Positions 26,615-35,353 of a stretch of DNA of 64,000 nucleotides are shown here, piece by piece. Every line of letters starts with the position of its first letter. The stretch's first letter is position 1. Origin of the DNA: Nitrospinae bacterium bin107 (lineage in GTDB: Bacteria; UBA8248); NCBI GenBank assembly GCA_002238965.1, contig MPNJ01000016.1:1-64000 (forward strand), read 5' to 3'. The notes beneath the pieces are model-generated. The model was not told the DNA's origin, did not search any database, and saw only the letters and a program-made list of their open reading frames with translations. The position numbers were made by a program, and so were the translations under genes.

Positions 26615-27775
26615 GTGCGAGGCGTATCGATCATCGGAGCGGGCATCACGCCATTTGGCGTGCGGGAGGAGAGCCTGGTCGCACTGGGCGCTATCGCCTG
26701 TAAGGACGCGCTAGGGGATGCAGGTCTCACGCCCGAGCGAATCGAGGCGTTTTTCCTGGGGAATTTCGCCGGTCAGGCCTTCGTCGGACAGAACCACATC
26801 GCGCCCATGGTGGCGCACGCGGCGGGGCTGGGCGCAATACCCTGCACCCGTCTCGAGGGCGCTTGCGCCTCGGGGGGGCTCGCCATGCGCCAGGGGGTGC
26901 TGGCCGTGGCTTCGGGGCAGGTGGATTTCGCCCTCATCGCGGGGGTGGAGAAGATGACTTCCGCCGAGACGGACGAGACGGCCTCCATCCTCGCCGCCGC
27001 CGGGGACGTGGCGGTGGAGGCAAGCGTCGGCTCCACGTTTCCCGCCCTTTTCGGTCTCATCGCCAGGCGCCACATGTACGAGCACGGGACGACGCGTGAG
27101 GAGATCGCCCACGTGGCGGTGAAAAACCACGCCCACGGCAAACTCAACCCGAACGCGCACATGCAAAAGGACGTGACGCTCCCCCAGGTCATGGACGCCA
27201 AGCCCGTAGCCGAACCGCTCGGGCTTTTCGATTGCTCGCTCATCAGCGACGGGGCGGCGGCCGTGGTGCTGTGCCCCACCCAAATGGCTTCTGCGCATCA
27301 TGAAAAGCCGGTCGAGGTTCTGGCGTCGGCGCAGGCTTCTGATTCACCCGCTCTCTCTGACAAGCGCGACATCACCTCATTTTACGCCACGCAAAAAGCG
27401 GGAGAGGAGGCATTCTCCCAGGCGGGGTTGAGTCGCGAAGACGTCGACCTGGCCGAGATCCATGATTGTTTCACGGTCGCCGAGATCATCGCGCTCGAAG
27501 ACCTGGGGTTTTTCGCCAAAGGCGAGGGAGGCCGCGGCGCACTCGAGGGAATGACGAAGCTCGGCGGCGCGATGCCGGTCAACACCAGCGGCGGCCTGAA
27601 AGCGAAAGGCCATCCGGTGGGGGCGACGGGCGTGGCTCAGATTCATGAACTCACGCTTCAGTTGCGCGGAGAGGCGCGCGCACGCCAGGTTCCAGGCGCC
27701 GAAGTGGCCCTGGCCCACAATCTCGGGGGTTCGGGCGCCACGTGCGCCGTGCACATCCTCGGAGCGACCGGCTGA
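26615..27775 (+). CDS. SCP-x-type thiolase (acetyl-CoA acetyltransferase family)
   Basis: A 386-residue thiolase-fold enzyme of the lipid-transfer/SCP-x subfamily. The acyl-carrying Cys is in GACASGG, the second Cys motif is IHDCFTV and the C-terminal GHPVGATG supplies the catalytic His. The start is GTG with a GAGGGGG site upstream. SCP-x thiolases typically pair with a small Zn-ribbon OB-fold (DUF35) protein, which follows here. Likely role: cleavage or condensation of a branched or cyclic acyl-CoA. Confidence 0.9.
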   Translation: MRGVSIIGAGITPFGVREESLVALGAIACKDALGDAGLTPERIEAFFLGNFAGQAFVGQNHIAPMVAHAAGLGAIPCTRLEGACASGGLAMRQGVLAVASGQVDFALIAGVEKMTSAETDETASILAAAGDVAVEASVGSTFPALFGLIARRHMYEHGTTREEIAHVAVKNHAHGKLNPNAHMQKDVTLPQVMDAKPVAEPLGLFDCSLISDGAAAVVLCPTQMASAHHEKPVEVLASAQASDSPALSDKRDITSFYATQKAGEEAFSQAGLSREDVDLAEIHDCFTVAEIIALEDLGFFAKGEGGRGALEGMTKLGGAMPVNTSGGLKAKGHPVGATGVAQIHELTLQLRGEARARQVPGAEVALAHNLGGSGATCAVHILGATG

Positions 27776-27800
27776 GCGCAGAAAGGTTGGATGATTGCGC

Positions 27801-28106
27801 ATGGAGACGTTTTTTTGCGCCGGATGCGGGCGGATATATCTCGAGAAGTCGGAGCGCTGCGGGCATTGCGGCGGGGAGATGGAACAAAGACCAGCCTCCG
27901 GTCGTGGAATCGTTTACAGCTTCTCATCGGTTCACATGGGTGCCCAGGGGATGCCGACGCCTTATTTTCTCGTGTTGGTTGAATTGGAAGAGGGGGGGCG
28001 GATTCTCGCCCGACTGGCGGATGATGACGAAAGTCAGCCGTCTATCGGCGGCAAAGTGGTCTTTTCCGGTCTTTCGGATACCGGGCCGGTTTTTCGGATG
28101 TTTTGA
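27801..28106 (+). CDS. Zn-ribbon OB-fold (DUF35) acyl-CoA-associated protein
   Basis: A 101-residue protein with a rubredoxin-like zinc ribbon at the N-terminus (CAGC and CGHC) followed by an OB-fold (GIVYSFSSVH ... VLVELEEGGRILARL). In other genomes this family is encoded beside SCP-x thiolases and forms a complex with them; that pairing is inferred here from adjacency. ATG at 27801 is preferred over the TTG at 27795. Confidence 0.83.
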   Translation: METFFCAGCGRIYLEKSERCGHCGGEMEQRPASGRGIVYSFSSVHMGAQGMPTPYFLVLVELEEGGRILARLADDDESQPSIGGKVVFSGLSDTGPVFRMF

Positions 28107-28118
28107 GGGGTTGTGCGG

Positions 28119-29501
28119 GTGAATGCAATCAACAAGGATGCGATACGCGCCAAGGCGCTCTTCGTAGGCCACATTACTCCGGAAAGAGAGGGTTTGCTCG
28201 GCGGCTTGCGGAATATCGGAATGGAGACGCTTTATTTCGATACTCCCCATAAAGCGCGCGCGCGCATGAATTGGTGCGATTTCATTCTTTACGGGGCTTC
28301 GGCTCCCGCCGAGGCGGCTCCGATGCGGAGAATCGCGGATACGGGCAAGCCCTTCGCCGCAGTGCTGCGCCCCGAGGACAAGGGATTCACGCCCTTGAGC
28401 ATCCGCTCCGGCGCGCGGGCTGTTTTCGTCGACGAAGTGCATCCCGAGGAAGTGTTCCAGTTCTCCCGGACGTTGAACGAGGAGGGAAATCTTCGCAGGG
28501 AGCTCAGGTGGCTTCGCACCGAGGCGAGGGAAGAGTCCGGCGGATGGCGGTTCGTGGGAACAAGCGCGGCCGCCGAGAGGCTCAGGCGTTCGATTCAGCT
28601 TGCGGGGCAGAAATATCGGTCCATTCTCCTGGAGGGGGAGAAGGGGTTGAATTTCAGGCTCGTCGCCCGCGCGCTTCACTCCCAGTATCCTGGGGCGCGG
28701 CACCCGTTTTTGCATTGGGGGCCGAAAATGCGGCGCGCCTCGACGCTGGAAAAGGCCATCAATCGCATGGAAGAAAATCGCGGCGAAGAGGGCGACATCG
28801 TCGAAAAGGGGGGTACGCTCTTTATCGAAGACGCCCAACTCATCAGCAGGGATCTCCAGAAGGCGCTGGCCAGGGCTTTGGGAAAGAAAAGCCTCTCGCA
28901 GGAGTTTCGGGTGATATTCGGGTGTACGCACGACCCGGAAAGGCTGATACAGGATAAAATTCTCAAGCGTCTTTATCGCAAAGAGACGACCCGACTCATC
29001 AAGATTCCCCCACTGCGCGAGAGGAAAAAGGACATCTCGCTCGTGGCCCAGGGGATTCTGGATGAATTCTCGGGCCGCGTCGGACAATCAAGAAGGCGCA
29101 TTACGCCGGCGGCAATGGATTGGTTCTCCGGACAGGAGTGGTGGGGAAATGAATCCGAACTCGAGATGGCCATATGCCGCGCCTTCCTCGTGAGCGAGGG
29201 CAACTCGATTTCACTCGATGATTTGAGCCCCTCTCCCCAAAGGAAGAAAAACGGCGATATCGAGAAATTTTTCCGTGACAGGCTCTCCTCGGTAGTCACC
29301 GCCCTGGGCGACGGGGAAAGCAGCGACTTCTATGACCACACCATCCGCAGCGTCGAAAAACCCCTGCTCGAACTGGTGCTACGCGAAGCGGGCGGGAACC
29401 AGGTGCAGGCGTCGCGTCTGCTGGGCATGAACCGCAACACGCTGAGAAGAAAACTCCTGGAATTCGGCCTTACCAAATCTTCCCCCTCCCGCCGGAGATA
29501 A
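28119..29501 (+). CDS. Degenerate NtrC/sigma-54-activator-like protein with Fis-type HTH
   Basis: About 460 residues. The N-terminal 120 residues resemble a receiver-like domain without a clear phosphoacceptor pattern. The centre keeps the AAA+ layout (GTLFIEDAQ in the Walker B position, KRLYRK..., IPPLRERKKDIS), but the Walker A is GEKGLNF instead of GxxGxGK and the GAFTGA sigma-54 loop is missing. The C-terminus is a good Fis-type helix-turn-helix (NQVQASRLLGMNRNTLRRKL). It probably binds DNA but is unlikely to hydrolyse ATP or remodel sigma-54. It heads a long plus-strand run into cell-wall precursor genes. Confidence 0.82.
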   Translation: MNAINKDAIRAKALFVGHITPEREGLLGGLRNIGMETLYFDTPHKARARMNWCDFILYGASAPAEAAPMRRIADTGKPFAAVLRPEDKGFTPLSIRSGARAVFVDEVHPEEVFQFSRTLNEEGNLRRELRWLRTEAREESGGWRFVGTSAAAERLRRSIQLAGQKYRSILLEGEKGLNFRLVARALHSQYPGARHPFLHWGPKMRRASTLEKAINRMEENRGEEGDIVEKGGTLFIEDAQLISRDLQKALARALGKKSLSQEFRVIFGCTHDPERLIQDKILKRLYRKETTRLIKIPPLRERKKDISLVAQGILDEFSGRVGQSRRRITPAAMDWFSGQEWWGNESELEMAICRAFLVSEGNSISLDDLSPSPQRKKNGDIEKFFRDRLSSVVTALGDGESSDFYDHTIRSVEKPLLELVLREAGGNQVQASRLLGMNRNTLRRKLLEFGLTKSSPSRRR

Positions 29502-29506
29502 TTTTT

Positions 29507-30268
29507 TTGGCGCATCAAGGCGATGGATTCGCCGCCGTCATCCTTGCCGCCGGACAGGGCAGGCGCATGGAATCCCCGCTGGCGAAGGTTTTGCATCCCG
29601 TGGGTGGAGAACCCATGATCCGCCATGTCGTCACCAGGGCGAGAGAGGCGGGCGCCGCGCCCGTCGTCATCGTCGTGGGTCACCGGGCCCGCGACGTTCA
29701 AGAGGCGTTTGCGGGCGATGATGCGGATATCGTTTTCGCCCTTCAGGAAGAGCAACTCGGCACGGGGCATGCCGCCGAGGTCGGCTTGTCCGCCTTATCG
29801 GCCGAAGTGGAGCATCTATATCTCCTGTGCGGCGACGCGCCCCTGATACGAACCGCCACCCTGGGGCAGTTGTCCCGCCTGCATGAAGAGGCGGGCGCGG
29901 CGGCCACCATGCTTACGGCAACCGCCGGAGAACCCCGGGGATACGGCCGCGTGGTGCGCGATGGCGCGCAGCTCATCGGCGTGGTGGAAGAGGCGGACGC
30001 GACGGAGGCGCAGAAGAAAATTACCGAGATCAACACGGGCGCCTACGTCTTCGAGGCCGCTTTCCTGCGGGATGCCCTGCCGAGGATCAGGGCCGAGAAC
30101 AACCAGGGAGAATTCTACCTGCCCGACGTTTTCCCCATCGCGTGCGCCGGGGGACGCGTGATCCTGGGCCTTGAATTGGCGTCGCCCGATGAGGCGCTGG
30201 GCGTGAACACGAAAGCGGACTTGCGCCGGGCGCAGGAAATCCATGAGGAGCGGAAACGCAAGGCCTGA
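29507..30268 (+). CDS. GlmU-type UTP:sugar-1-phosphate uridylyltransferase (N-terminal domain only)
   Basis: A 253-residue nucleotidyltransferase matching the N-terminal half of GlmU: AAGQGRRMES...AKVLHP (nucleotide loop with Arg), EEQLGTGHA, the LCGDAPL metal motif and EINTGAYVF. It should make UDP-GlcNAc from GlcNAc-1-P. The left-handed beta-helix acetyltransferase half of normal GlmU (about 456 residues) is absent and probably supplied by a separate gene in this cluster. The TTG at 29507 is the needed start: GGAG lies 9 bases upstream and the first in-frame ATG falls inside the nucleotide loop. Confidence 0.87.
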   Translation: MAHQGDGFAAVILAAGQGRRMESPLAKVLHPVGGEPMIRHVVTRAREAGAAPVVIVVGHRARDVQEAFAGDDADIVFALQEEQLGTGHAAEVGLSALSAEVEHLYLLCGDAPLIRTATLGQLSRLHEEAGAAATMLTATAGEPRGYGRVVRDGAQLIGVVEEADATEAQKKITEINTGAYVFEAAFLRDALPRIRAENNQGEFYLPDVFPIACAGGRVILGLELASPDEALGVNTKADLRRAQEIHEERKRKA

Positions 30269-30373
30269 TGCACGCACAGCCGCCCGATTTGCTATAATTC
30301 TCCGCGCAAGATAGAAAAACGAGAGAAACGCCCGTTCCGGGGCTATTTTGAGCGAATTTCAGGAAGGTATCTC

Positions 30374-31579
30374 GTGAGAGCGTTGATTCTGGCGGCCGGC
30401 CGCGGGGCCGGTCTATATCCGTTTACGAATACCCGGCCGAAGGCGATGCTGCCGATGGCGGGCGAGATGCTCCTGCATTCGGCGCTCAAGAAGATACGCG
30501 CAGCCGGCGTGAGCGACCTGGTCGTCGTCGTCGGGCACCGCGCCGACAGGATCATCAACGAATTCGGGCAGGGTTCGCGCTACGGAATGACGATTCAGTA
30601 CATCCGCCAGGAGGAGCCCTCGGGAATCCGAAACGCCATCAGTCTCGCGAAAGGGCATTTCCAGGAAGATGAGTCGTTTCTGCTGGTTTATGCGGACGTG
30701 CTGGCGTCCGAGAACATGTACCGCCAGGTCGTGCAGGCGTTCGGCACTTTTCATCAGCCCGTGGCGGCGATTTGCCACACGCCCCATGCCCAGAACTACG
30801 GCACGGTCTACCTCGGCCAGGACATGCAGATAGAGCGCCTGGTGGAGAAGCCCGTGGAGCGCGAGGTGGGCAATTACGTTCTGGCCGGCGTGTTCGTCAT
30901 GCCCTACCGGCTGTTCGATCTGCTGGAGAGCTTAGAGATGGACGAGGCACTCAACGAGTTGTGCACGGGCGAGGGGCTGCGCTCCTCGATCTGGGAGGAA
31001 CCCTGGCTGGACGCCCAGCATCCCTGGGATCTGCTCAAGGGCAACCAGATGGTCATGGACACCTGGAGCGAGGCCCGCGTGGACGGCAGCGTTCGGCTCA
31101 GGGGCGCAGTACAGTTTCGCGGACCCGTGGTGATCGAGAAAAACGTGGTGATTGAATCGGGCGCCTCCATATTCGGGCCGTGCTTCATCGGGGAGAACAC
31201 GTTTCTGGGAAATGGGGTCCTGGTGCGCCCCTACACGGCCATCGGCGCAAACGCGACCATCGGGTTCGGCGTTGAGTTGAAGAATTGCATCCTGTTCAAC
31301 GGCGTTCGCGTGGGACGCCTCTCCTTCGTGGGCGACAGCGTCGTCGGCGAGGACGCCGTGGTTGGTTCGGGGACGATGACGCTGATTCAGAATCTCGACC
31401 AGTCCCCCATCGTGGTGCGCATGCCGGAGGGGAAGGTCGATTCCGGCCTCGACAAGGTGGGGTCTTTCCTCGGCGACGGAGCGCTGGTCGGCGCCTCGAA
31501 CACGCTGGCATCGGGAACCGTCGTCCCGCCCGGTGAAGTCGTCCCGCATCACTACACCTATCCGCGGGGAGAGAACTAG
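30374..31579 (+). CDS. Sugar-phosphate nucleotidyltransferase with C-terminal left-handed beta-helix
   Basis: A 401-residue two-domain protein of the archaeal GlmU/GMPP-like architecture: N-terminal nucleotidyltransferase (ALILAAGRGAG...PKAMLP, YADVL, VGNYVLAGVFV) and a C-terminal hexapeptide repeat helix from about residue 235. The signature loop GxGTRL is GRGAGL here, so the usual Arg is replaced by Gly; catalysis at the transferase site is therefore doubtful. It starts at GTG 30374 behind GGAAGG. Possibly a regulatory or acetyltransferase component of the UDP-GlcNAc pathway. Confidence 0.8.
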   Translation: MRALILAAGRGAGLYPFTNTRPKAMLPMAGEMLLHSALKKIRAAGVSDLVVVVGHRADRIINEFGQGSRYGMTIQYIRQEEPSGIRNAISLAKGHFQEDESFLLVYADVLASENMYRQVVQAFGTFHQPVAAICHTPHAQNYGTVYLGQDMQIERLVEKPVEREVGNYVLAGVFVMPYRLFDLLESLEMDEALNELCTGEGLRSSIWEEPWLDAQHPWDLLKGNQMVMDTWSEARVDGSVRLRGAVQFRGPVVIEKNVVIESGASIFGPCFIGENTFLGNGVLVRPYTAIGANATIGFGVELKNCILFNGVRVGRLSFVGDSVVGEDAVVGSGTMTLIQNLDQSPIVVRMPEGKVDSGLDKVGSFLGDGALVGASNTLASGTVVPPGEVVPHHYTYPRGEN

Positions 31580-31580
31580 C

Positions 31581-33404
31581 ATGTGCGGCATCGCGGGCAT
31601 GGCGGCGAGCGCGAACGTCTCGCAAAAGCTCCTGCGCTCCATAGCCGCCCTCGAATACCGGGGGTACGACTCCTGCGGCATGGCCGTCCAGAGAAACTCT
31701 ACGATAGACATCCGCAAGAACGTGGGCACCGTGGAGACGGTGAACGCCCTGGAGCGCTTCACGGACATGAAGGGCCTGGTGGGCATCGCGCATACGCGCT
31801 GGGCGACGCATGGCGGGGTGACGCAGGCGAACGCGCATCCGCACGCGGACAACGAGAGCCGCCTGGCCGTGGTCCACAACGGCATCATCTCGAACTACAA
31901 GGAACTCAGGGAGAGGCTCTCGCGCGAGGGCGCGGCGTTCCGCTCCGAGACGGATTCCGAGGTCATCGCGCATCTGGTGGCGCAGAAAATCGCGCGAAAC
32001 GGCCAGGACGTGGAAGAGGGCTTCGTCGAGGCGATCGACGAACTCGAGGGCACCTTCGCCCTGGCGGTCATATCTGTCGACGCGCCGGGCCGGATTCTCT
32101 GCGTGAAGCGCGAATCGCCCCTCATCATCGGCCTGGGGGACGACGCCAACTACGTGGGGTCGGATTTCAGCGCGTTCTTCGAGTACACCCGCCGGGCGAT
32201 CATCATGGAAGACGGCGAATACGCGCTCATCACGCCGGAGAGCTACGCGGTCAAGAGCCTGCTCACCAGAGAGCGCGTCGACAAGGAAGTCACCGAGATC
32301 GAGTGGGACGCGGAAAAGGCCCGCCGGGGCGGCTATCCCCATTTCATGCTGAAGGAAATTTACGACCAGCCAAGCACCGTCCAGGCCGCCCTCCAGATTC
32401 CCAGAGAGGATATCCAGGCGCTGGCGGCGATGATTCACGAATCGCGGCAATGCTACCTGGGCGGCGTGGGAACGACCTACTACATCGCGTCAATGGGGCA
32501 GTACTTCTTCAGCCGCCTGGGGGGGCGGTATCTGCCCGTCGTCAGCACGGACGAGTTCGCCCACATCGCGGAGGTCGGGCCCGAGGACGGTTTTTGCGCC
32601 ATCAGCCAGTCCGGGGAGACCTACGACACCCTGAGCGCCCTTCGCCATGCGAAATCGGGAGGCGCGAGGACGGCGGGCATCGTGAACGTGATGGGCTCCA
32701 CCCTGGTGCGCTCGGTGGACGTGCCGATTCTCCAGGGCGCGGGACCCGAAAAATGCGTCATCAGCACCAAGACGGCCCTGAGCCAGGCGGTGGTGTTGCT
32801 GCTCGCCTCGATGGAGCTGGGCCTGCTCGTGGGGCGCTTGAGCGAGGCGGAAGTCATCGCACTGAGAGAGGAGGTCGCCACCTTGTCCGACCTCGTGCTC
32901 GAGACGCTCAACGAGCGCTCGGGCTATTTCCACACGGCGGCGCACGCGCATCAGCACATGAAGAACTGGCTCTACCTGGGCCGGGGCATCTATTATCCCG
33001 CGGCGCTCGAATGCGCGCTCAAAATGAAGGAAGTCACCTACCTCCACGCGGAGGGAATGAGCGCGGGCTTCCTCAAGCACGGCACCATCTCCCTCATCGA
33101 CGAGAACATGTACACCATCGTCCTGATGCCCACGCCCGAAGAGGCCGAGCTGCACGCGCTCACCAGGAGCAGCGCGGAAGAAGTCCGCGCGCGCGGCGGC
33201 TTCGTGCTGGGCTACCGCTTCGAGGGTGACGAAGTGGTGGAAGGGCTGTTCAGCGAGGAGATTGTGCTGCCGAGGGTATCCCCCCTGCTCGCGCCCTTCC
33301 TGCACCTGGTCTCGGGACAGTTGCTGGCCTACTTCCTCGCGGTTGCCTTGAAGCGCGACGTCGACAGACCGCGCGCCCTGGCGAAATCCGTCACCGTCGC
33401 CTAA
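31581..33404 (+). CDS. glmS: Glutamine-fructose-6-phosphate aminotransferase GlmS
   Basis: A 607-residue enzyme making glucosamine-6-phosphate. The N-terminal nucleophile Cys is in MCGIAG; the amidotransferase core has HTRWATHG and HNGIISNY. The two SIS domains carry ISQSGETYDTL and the isomerase residues (the ALKMKE Lys and Glu, LKHG His, and AKSVTV terminal Lys). The cluster AEAYAAGELKHG of typical enzymes reads AEGMSAGFLKHG here, a divergence outside the catalytic residues. It begins one base after the stop of the preceding gene. Confidence 0.95.
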   Translation: MCGIAGMAASANVSQKLLRSIAALEYRGYDSCGMAVQRNSTIDIRKNVGTVETVNALERFTDMKGLVGIAHTRWATHGGVTQANAHPHADNESRLAVVHNGIISNYKELRERLSREGAAFRSETDSEVIAHLVAQKIARNGQDVEEGFVEAIDELEGTFALAVISVDAPGRILCVKRESPLIIGLGDDANYVGSDFSAFFEYTRRAIIMEDGEYALITPESYAVKSLLTRERVDKEVTEIEWDAEKARRGGYPHFMLKEIYDQPSTVQAALQIPREDIQALAAMIHESRQCYLGGVGTTYYIASMGQYFFSRLGGRYLPVVSTDEFAHIAEVGPEDGFCAISQSGETYDTLSALRHAKSGGARTAGIVNVMGSTLVRSVDVPILQGAGPEKCVISTKTALSQAVVLLLASMELGLLVGRLSEAEVIALREEVATLSDLVLETLNERSGYFHTAAHAHQHMKNWLYLGRGIYYPAALECALKMKEVTYLHAEGMSAGFLKHGTISLIDENMYTIVLMPTPEEAELHALTRSSAEEVRARGGFVLGYRFEGDEVVEGLFSEEIVLPRVSPLLAPFLHLVSGQLLAYFLAVALKRDVDRPRALAKSVTVA

Positions 33405-33421
33405 GGACGCGCACTCCCAAA

Positions 33422-35353
33422 ATGCCGAACGCGAAGTTTCAGGGAACGGACGGGGTTCGCGGCCTCGTGGTGGATGAAGATCATCCCCAGGCTTCGGGCC
33501 ATGACGCGCGCGCGGCCTTCGTGGAAAACGGGGTACTGACGCCCCGGTTCATCGAGCACTACGTCTTTGAAGCCGGTAAATGGCTTCTGGAGCGAGCCTC
33601 CGAGCAACTCATCTCTCCCACTGCGGTTGTGCTGGCCTGGGACCCCCGGGACACAGGCGGAGAATTATCCGCCGCGTGCGTGAACGGCCTCCTGCGCGCG
33701 GGCGCGCACGCCCTCTCGCTCGGGGTGATGCCGACGCCTGCGGCCGCGGCCTATCTGGCGGGCGTGGGCGGGGCGGGCGCGGTGATCTTGACTGCCTCCC
33801 ATAACCCTGCGGAACAAAACGGCGTGAAAATCCTGCTCTCCCCCGACTCGATGAAACCCCTGCCGGATCAGGACGCGGCGTTAAGCGACCGCGTCTGGGC
33901 GAGCGAGTGGAGCGCGGTGGCGCAGACGCCCGAGAGCGGACACGGGGTGGAAGCAGCCGCCGAGGCGCGCGCGTTTTATGTTGATTACGTCACCCAGCTT
34001 CCCAACTGCTGGCTGCGCGAGGGCGACCTCGCCCGGTGGAGCCTCGTGGTGGACCCGGCGGCAGGGGCCTGGAGCGGTGTGGCCGCACAGGTGCTGGAGG
34101 AGTCAGGCCCTCTGAGCGTGTGTGAGGTGAACGGTCTGAGTGAGGGCCGCGTGAACGAGAACGGCGGCGTTGTCGCGCTCGAGGGCAGGCGCATCATCGA
34201 AGGAGAGGATGCCGAATTTATCGCCGGCCACGCTGGCGCGCGCGCGCTTTTTGAGGCGGGCCGCGAGCGGCGCGAGGAACTCAAGAGAGGCGACGGCATG
34301 GCGGCGGCCTGCGTCCTGGACGCCGACGGCGACAGGGGCTACGCCCTCGTCTACAATCCGTTTCTCGATGCGCTTCACGTCCTCGATGGCGACGATGCGC
34401 TCGTCCTGCAAGCCCGTTTCCTGAAAGGAGAGGGCGAATTGCCCGAAGGAGGCGTGGCCGCCATTACGATAGAGAGCGATTCGGGCGCGGCGGCGGCCCT
34501 GGCCGAGACGGGGCTTCGGGTCGTCTTCACTCCCGTGGGGGACAAGTGGATATTGAACGAGGCGCGCAGATGGGGGGACCGTTTCGCGCTGGGGGGTGAG
34601 GAATCCGGCCATACAATCGCGCCGGGCCTGTTGGTCAACGCGTTGGGCGAGGGACGCAGAATCGCGGTGGGAGACGGTTTCAAGAGTTTTCTCAACACAA
34701 TTGCTGCAGTGCGGAGTCTTTTCGAGGAGGCGAACCCCGAAGAAGCGTATGCGACTATCGCCGCGCCGTTTCCCCGAGGGTTCAAGAGGTCTTATTATGC
34801 CTACCACGTGGAGCGGAGCCGCTTCGCGCCGGGGACGGAGGCGTGGGAGGCCATCGCCAAGAAACTGATGGAAGTCGCAGAGAGCGCCTTCCCGGGAATC
34901 GCCGCCCCGCGCTTTGCGCCTTTGGAGGACGACGCGGGCGTCATGTATCTCGCCCTGGAAGACGAGTCGGGCGGGCCGCTGGGCGCGGTATACGTGAGGA
35001 ACTCAGGCACCGAGAGCAGGACGGGTGTGGTGATGCGAGGTCCCGCCGAATGGGAAGAAAAGCTCTGCGCCGTGGGGGATGGGGTGTTGCGCGAGATAAT
35101 CATGCGCATGAAGGACTATGACGCTCCCGGCGCGCGGGCGGAGGCGTGCTTGCTCGAAGCCTTGCGAGAGCGCGAGATGGACGCTGTGGCGGCGGATGCG
35201 CTTTTGGATTTGGACTCAGAAGCCCGCTTCGGCGCTCCCCTCAGCCCGCCCGACATACGAAAAGAGGTTCTGCGCGGCGGCCTAGTTCGGGAAGAAGCCG
35301 GAACATTCAGCATCACGCCGCTGGGCGAGTGGTATCTGGAGCAGAAAAAATGA
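33422..35353 (+). CDS. Phosphohexomutase (GlmM-like) with a C-terminal extension
   Basis: A 643-residue alpha-D-phosphohexomutase: phosphoserine loop TASHNP, metal loop DADGDRG, sugar-specificity loop GGEESGH and phosphate loop RNSGTESRTG. The genomic position between glmS and an acetyltransferase makes it the likely phosphoglucosamine mutase, but it is about 190 residues longer than GlmM and its N-terminus (FQGTDGVRG) is followed by an insertion. About 80 residues after the last domain look like a small winged-helix module ending EEAGTFSITPLGEWYLEQKK. Its stop overlaps the next start (ATGA). Confidence 0.85.
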   Translation: MPNAKFQGTDGVRGLVVDEDHPQASGHDARAAFVENGVLTPRFIEHYVFEAGKWLLERASEQLISPTAVVLAWDPRDTGGELSAACVNGLLRAGAHALSLGVMPTPAAAAYLAGVGGAGAVILTASHNPAEQNGVKILLSPDSMKPLPDQDAALSDRVWASEWSAVAQTPESGHGVEAAAEARAFYVDYVTQLPNCWLREGDLARWSLVVDPAAGAWSGVAAQVLEESGPLSVCEVNGLSEGRVNENGGVVALEGRRIIEGEDAEFIAGHAGARALFEAGRERREELKRGDGMAAACVLDADGDRGYALVYNPFLDALHVLDGDDALVLQARFLKGEGELPEGGVAAITIESDSGAAAALAETGLRVVFTPVGDKWILNEARRWGDRFALGGEESGHTIAPGLLVNALGEGRRIAVGDGFKSFLNTIAAVRSLFEEANPEEAYATIAAPFPRGFKRSYYAYHVERSRFAPGTEAWEAIAKKLMEVAESAFPGIAAPRFAPLEDDAGVMYLALEDESGGPLGAVYVRNSGTESRTGVVMRGPAEWEEKLCAVGDGVLREIIMRMKDYDAPGARAEACLLEALREREMDAVAADALLDLDSEARFGAPLSPPDIRKEVLRGGLVREEAGTFSITPLGEWYLEQKK

